DNA of 64,000 nt from Tubiluchus corallicola. Lineage: Eukaryota > Priapulida > Priapulimorpha > Priapulimorphida > Tubiluchidae. Shown in pieces: positions 58,484 through 64,000 of this stretch. Where the stretch lies: positions 30,001 through 94,000 of the forward strand of contig JAQGDQ010000768.1 of assembly GCA_030141605.1 (NCBI GenBank), given 5' to 3'. The translations under genes and the position numbers were made by a program. How positions within the stretch are numbered: position 1 is the first letter of the stretch; the number at the start of each line of letters is the position of its first letter. The notes beneath the pieces were generated by a model. That model did not search any database and was not told the origin of the DNA. It saw nothing but the letters and a program-made list of their open reading frames with translations.

Positions 58484-60340
58484 GTTGCTGAGGAAATTTA
58501 ATCGCAAGGAGAGCAGCTGCTGTGACACACATTAATTTCATACAAAAACGTCTTATCAACACACCATTAGGTATCAAAAATACAGAGATATGGGAGGTTG
58601 CGGATGACAGGGCAGTATGGTGTAAAGTGATTGCAAAACTCATGCCAGAGGACGTGTGACTCCAGAAATGAAAATGAAAATGATGAGAAACACTCGCCAA
58701 GAAGCTAACTAAAATGCAAGCAAAGAATCACAGACAAGAACATCTAAGAAAGGTAGTCTCTTGTTGCACTTGATTTCAAAATTGAAGACTTTAAAGTGGA
58801 TACAGAGAATGAAGTCAGTTCATAAAATTTTTGCAGTTGAATTTGGCTGAAACTAAGCAAAAGACATCATCCATATTGGAACTAAAGATTAGCTAGCATC
58901 AGAGTTCGAAATAGATCCGTGTGTCGTGGGTCAATGGGTCACAGTTTTCTAGTGGTTCACGTGGATGTGGATCAAAAACGGTCCACATGACGCAGGGAAA
59001 AATAATAGTCCTAATTATCTAAAAAACCGTTAGTACTTTTATACGTAACTTTAAGTGAAACGTAGAGCAAAGTAAATCTGTCTTATAAAATTCAACTTAA
59101 AGTTTATGGCTGCAGTTGAAGTTTTATTTGTAGTAGTTTATAGAAGCTAAATCAGCAGATGTCTTCCATAGAACGTAATTAAGACCGGAACAGCATTGTT
59201 ATGGCATGGGTCATTTTATGCCTAATGGGTCATGGGTCTTGGTCACGGGTACATGTGGATCAAGAGGGTGATGGGTCACACTTGGCGAGCCATTTCCAGG
59301 ACTGGTTGGTGTATCTATCAGTACCTACATGTTGATAAAATTTCAAATTCAGTGTGTTCCATAAACATATATTAGCAAGAACAGGTACCAAAAGTCAGTC
59401 CAAACATTTGTTCAACGTTGTCATTAAAAGAAGTAAATCATAATGCAAAATTGTCAGCTTGTTTAGTAAGAAATTTATTTAATGTACATAGTGTATAGAC
59501 TTATTTAACATTTTTGTACTTTTATGCCCCACAAATAGAGGGCTTCTTGTATAATTTTCAATAAAGATTTTTAATAATTAATAATAATATACTACTCTAC
59601 TTTCAAGTCCTGTATAAAGTATACATTTTAGTACAATTAATACTGCAAAAGCTTTTCTGATTGTTAAATAATAGATTAAAAATTTAAATAACGGCGGGCG
59701 AGCCCAACTATAGGTGACTTCACAAACTAACATAATTTTCGAAGGCAAAAGCATTCCATGAGCGTGTTGCACGTGTTTGCGAAAGAGAAAATTGAGAACT
59801 GTTCTAATTTAACTAATTAGTTACCACAAAAGGCCTAATTAAAAATTCCAAATAACAATTTTCAATCATTTTGTTTCTCAGTAATAGACGAAGCAGTAAT
59901 GCTCCTTTAACCCTTAGCCGACCAAAGTGTTTTTATATTACGATACAAAGACCAAGCGGGGTAAGTGACTACTTGTTTGGGTTTTTTTTGCTGCATCATT
60001 GCATGCATCAATATAAAAGATATGAATATATTTTACTGGCGTAACTTTTTGCTCCATCTTGGTCGGCTGAGAGTTAAAACTTGACACAGCTGAGTACTCT
60101 CGCCATTGATCCTTTTGCAGAATCTTCAGTTTCCGACGGAATCGCAAGGTTATCGCCTGGGCGACATTTACTTCTTTGGGTAAACATTATTTCAGGCATA
60201 TCAATAAGATTTTTTTTAATGTTGTTAATGCTGTACTTTTCTAATTAGAAATGATAATACTTACGTGTACTGACGCGTTTACATAGACAGGCGGCAAAAA
60301 GTATCAATTTTACGATCGCGTTTAGGCTTGGATGCTTCAT
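57703..60340 (-). CDS. Secreted protein of 170 residues, right-arm copy
   Basis: Minus-strand exons 60265-60340 (coding part) and 57703-58139, with the same borders, signal peptide and stop as the left copy. I saw no coding difference in exon 2. The gene is complete on both arms, upstream of and in the same orientation as ATP6V1C, with about 5.4 kb between its stop and the V-ATPase ATG. Its poly(A) signals lie at about 57593-57622, and the 34-bp duplication spans 57669-57736. Confidence 0.75.
58442..58484. repeat. (GAAA)n microsatellite, right arm
   Basis: Mirror of the TTTC run at 5161-5203. Confidence 0.9.
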
Positions 60341-61524
60341 GATCTGTAAACAGAAATGTTTAAGATTACCTGTAGTATATATTTAATAAGTACTTAACTG
60401 ATTACTTGATACTTAACAGGTTAACCGATTAAAACTCGTAATTGAATAGGCTAAAATTTCTAGGCTAAAGTTATAAACTTACAATAAAATTCTCCATAAG
60501 AATTTCATTTGACTTTGGTGGAAATTTATAACATCATAATAATATTATACTAGTTATAATAATGTAACGTTATAACAATATAACAATAATATCAAATAAC
60601 TGTTGTCGATTTTGCTATTTGCGTTGCTAATTTAGGTATGTGATTTGTTAATTGTACTTGTGTTTATGAAACATTTTAGACTTTACTATAACTAAAGGCG
60701 GTAGGGAAAAAACTTAGTTTAATTTTTATTTTAATCTTTGTTCTTTATTTCATCTGATTTTAAATTTCAAAACTGGAAAGCACTTACGTTGCTTCATCAA
60801 AAAAAAATGAGAGAGAGTGTTGTACGTTCCATTTTGTTCTCATTTTCCATAATTAGATTTTTTCACATAAAGATCCACAGGAGATAAAAACTCACATTAT
60901 GTAACAAGTTTGGCACATTATGTAACACTTAGTTTGAATGTAAAAATATTCAATGATTTGGCTAATTTCGAATTAGTCATAAAATCATTAACTATATTAT
61001 TGCAATCCAGCAGGCGTGCGAAATTTATTGGTGACAAGGGAACTACAGAATTTTAATGATAGGAATTAATATGTGTAATTTGAAATTATAGTTTTATATT
61101 CTTGAGAGTGAAAAAATTTCAACTTTCAGAAAACTTTAATGTGCTTTTATTTCTAATTAGACATTTATTAATTGTTTAGCAATTAATTGAGAATGTTTTA
61201 GTGAATAAACCGAAGTGTCCTGTTTCAAATAAATGTTTTGTAATTATAATGTAATTTTACAGCAGATAGAGGCCTCATGACTATGTAGATGCCTTATTGG
61301 AAATGTCCCATATTCAGTACTAATATGTAAATGAAAGTTAAGAGGTAAGGCAATTCTATCTGCGTAAATTTACACATTGCTTAGAATATCAACATTATGC
61401 GTATTTATTATGCCTTTATGTCCATGATATTTATGTTCAAATTTAAACTTAATCTCAATAGTTTTACACACCTTATTCTGAAATCTTCGTCAAGATAATT
61501 GCGCATATTACTAATAGCAACATT

Positions 61525-61712
61525 ACTTACAGGGTGGTTGACTTTGGTAACTTTTAGTTTTTCGCCACCCTTTCACCAATCACTTGAACATCATTAACTC
61601 AGATAATTTATTCATTTAATAATCTTGTCACTTTGTATCATATTATCGTTTCATGCTCTGTGTTTTCCTTGTAAAAAAGGTGATAAATAAAGATACTTAC
61701 TTACTTACTTAC

Positions 61713-61792
<80 letters not shown>
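61525..61792 (+). mobile_element. LINE/SINE 3'-end fragment and (CTTA)n tail, right arm
   Basis: On this strand the natural order is read directly: hairpin, GATAAATAAAGATA, then a CTTA array from 61694. Confidence 0.45.
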
Positions 61793-62098
61793 TTTATTGA
61801 GTTAGATTATTATTAAATAAACACTTTATTAAATACAAAATGGAGCCAGCTTATAACAAATCGACATGTTATTTAATGAGTGCAATCTATTGTTTCTGTA
61901 TTTACACCATTTTCAATGCCAAAAGAAATAATTAGCACATCTATGACAGCAACACAACAAACCATTGGCATTAAAAATAGCATTGCTGCAACAACGATTG
62001 TCTTTACTCGTAAACAATACGTTCGAAAAAGTTTTATTGTTTTAATAACGCTTAGTGTTACAGTATCTGATAGTATGTGTTATAATACGCATACTATG

Positions 62099-63060
62099 CA
62101 GGGTTGCCCGTTTGTGTAATGCAAATTATCGTAAAGGAGGCTAAAATTGATAGCATTTTCCGCCAAATTATCATATTTTCGCCCAAAATGCAAAATTTCT
62201 GCATATTTTCACCCTCAAAAATACTATAAATAAACTTAATTTTGCACTTAATAATAACTAACTATCACACACAAAAGGGGAATTAACAAATGTAACATTA
62301 AGCTTATGAAAACAGAGTCAAATGTCGGTAATTTCTGCATGTGCAGAATAAAGTCTTATTTTCGTCATCATAAGCATTTTTGGCTAAAGTTTACAATTAA
62401 CACACACACACACACACACACAGAAGAAATTAGGTCGAGAACCGGATTAGGATTAAGGTTGACAGTGCGGGTTGGGGCAGAGGTTAGGGTTAGGACTAGG
62501 CTAGGGTATTTAAATTGTGTGAGGAATAGTAAATTCCTTCTGCTTTTTTTAAATTACATTTCAACACACTGTGACCACTCGTAATCGGTCAAACTGTGAC
62601 CACTCGTAGTCGGTGGCGTAGCTCATTGGTAGCCGCTCGCTTCCAACCCGGGAAGTCCCGGTTCAAAGACTTAAAAATGGTACCGCCGGTTGTTCGACCA
62701 AACACGTGGGTTTGTCGAAGTAACATGCAGGTAATAATTATTGGGGCCATCTTGGAAATGAGTCTTAAGTTACTTAGGGTGTTATCCCTGGACTATGTCT
62801 GAAACGAAATTATTATTACTATTATTACCACCAACTGCGATCAGCATTTTTCAGACTACAGTGAAATCAAAGTTAATTTACTCTCCGATGGTTAGCAGTG
62901 ATGTGTTAAATGTTTTCAGTGCACAATTTTTTTCAAACTGCTATTTTTGTTTCGCATCTAAACTATCGTATAATTATCGACCATCGTATAATCTCTTTTT
63001 TGTACTACGATGCCTCAAAGTTCATATATTCTAACGATTATCGTACAACCGGCAACCCTG
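62099..63060. mobile_element. hAT-like element (CAGGGTTGCC), right arm
   Basis: Same ends and near-perfect 8-bp flank. The tRNA-derived SINE is at 62600-62832 on the plus strand. Confidence 0.65.
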
Positions 63061-63643
63061 CTACTATGTAAGCAAATATGGTGGTATGTACATTATTTAC
63101 AATGTATTCGTATCTAAAATATCGCATAATTATTAATCGTATAATCTCTTTTTGTACTATACGATGCCTAAAACCATCGTATATTCTAACAATTATCGTA
63201 TAAACGTTAACCCTGCTATTATATAAGTAAATAATATAGTATCTACGTTATTTACAAACAACAACTTTACCTATTTTCAGCGACCTCGCGTCACGTGCAC
63301 GTGTGTTTAATCTACTAAACTTTGAGTTACACTTGAACGCAGCGTAGTGAGTGGTCACGTTTCTATACTCTCCACGGGTCGCCATAACTGCACGTGTCGA
63401 GTTTAAATAACAAGAATTGACGAATTATTAACGAGTTCTGAATTTAAATTCCGGATAAAAGCTATGACTTCCACTAAACATTCAGAGCAATACTACCTTT
63501 AGGCAATCTCTTTATAAAATGGATTTCTTTATCATATCTCTTTACTTGGAACAGTTAAGTAGTTTAGTTAACAGTTGAGTTAACTTAACATGTTAACAAG
63601 TAACCGGAAAGAGCAATTTAGCTGGCACATTTAAAAATGGGAA

Positions 63644-63740
63644 CAAAAAATTTTATGATGATTATGATTAATTTTAACTTTAAAATACGTAATTTGCATA
63701 AATAGGCCTCTAGTTGGAGGCCTAGTTCTAACTTAGTTAT
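63644..63740. other. Sequence outside the right arm
   Basis: AT-rich, with a hairpin AGGCCTC-TAGTTG-GAGGCCT (about 63704-63723). Its left counterpart, if any, lies outside the window. Confidence 0.6.
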
Positions 63741-63741
63741 A

Positions 63742-64000
63742 AATACACACACGCGCACGCACGCACACGCACACACACACACACGCACGCATACACACAC
63801 ACACCCACACACACACGCGCGCGCGCACGCATACACACATACACACACGCGCACGCACGCACACGCACACACACACACACACGCACGCATACACACACAC
63901 ACACGCACGCACGCACACACACACACACGCACACTCACACGCGCGCACGCGCACGCATACACACATACACACACGCGCACGCACGCATACACACACTCAT
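63742..64000. repeat. (CA/CG)n alternating tract
   Basis: About 260 bp of CACACG, CGCACG and CATACA units up to the window edge, almost strictly alternating purine and pyrimidine. Open Cys/Val frames on the minus strand are artefacts. Confidence 0.95.

Overview
This window reads as nuclear DNA of an AT-rich, intron-rich invertebrate animal. The protein-coding exons are short (68-147 nt for one gene), have GT-AG borders, and are separated by introns of 0.8-4.7 kb full of hAT, pogo/Tigger-like, LINE, SINE and Helitron remnants and many mini- and microsatellites. I cannot name the species. There is no bacterial-style gene organisation.

The dominant structure is a giant inverted repeat. Positions 1-30493 are matched, in reverse complement, by 33166-63643, with a 2672-bp unpaired spacer (30494-33165). 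Every feature of the left arm recurs in the right arm on the other strand. Start and end coordinates of pairs sum to 63644-63659 throughout, so the arms differ by only about 15 bp net. Scattered substitutions and small indels show the arms are not the same read copied twice. The left arm starts at the window edge, so the full palindrome may be longer. The right arm is followed by about 100 bp of unpaired sequence and a (CA/CG)n tract.

Each arm carries two genes. The first (3305-5942 +; 57703-60340 -) has two coding exons and encodes a 170-residue secreted protein that I do not recognise. The second (11353-29070 +; 34589-52292 -) is the 5' part of the gene for V-type proton ATPase subunit C (ATP6V1C). 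Its seven exons join in perfect phase to 218 codons plus two bases, a little over half of the family length of about 380 residues. Both copies stop after the same exon, and no further exon is visible in the rest of the arm or in the spacer. Either the palindrome fuses two haplotypes, or two copies of one locus, inside intron 7 (assembly), or there is a real inverted duplication with two truncated copies.

Introns of the V-ATPase gene hold a striking series of minisatellites (42, 24, 54, 41, 37 and 40 bp units). Three contain splice-site-like sequences: the 54-bp array is a direct tandem duplication of the exon 4 splice acceptor and exon start, in frame; the 41-bp array repeats acceptor + 6 nt + donor about 25 times; the 24-bp array follows a CAG|GTAAG ratchet-like site. 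The spacer holds two consecutive Helitron-type 3' ends (hairpin + CTAG) and a 74-bp tandem repeat that marks the edge of arm homology.
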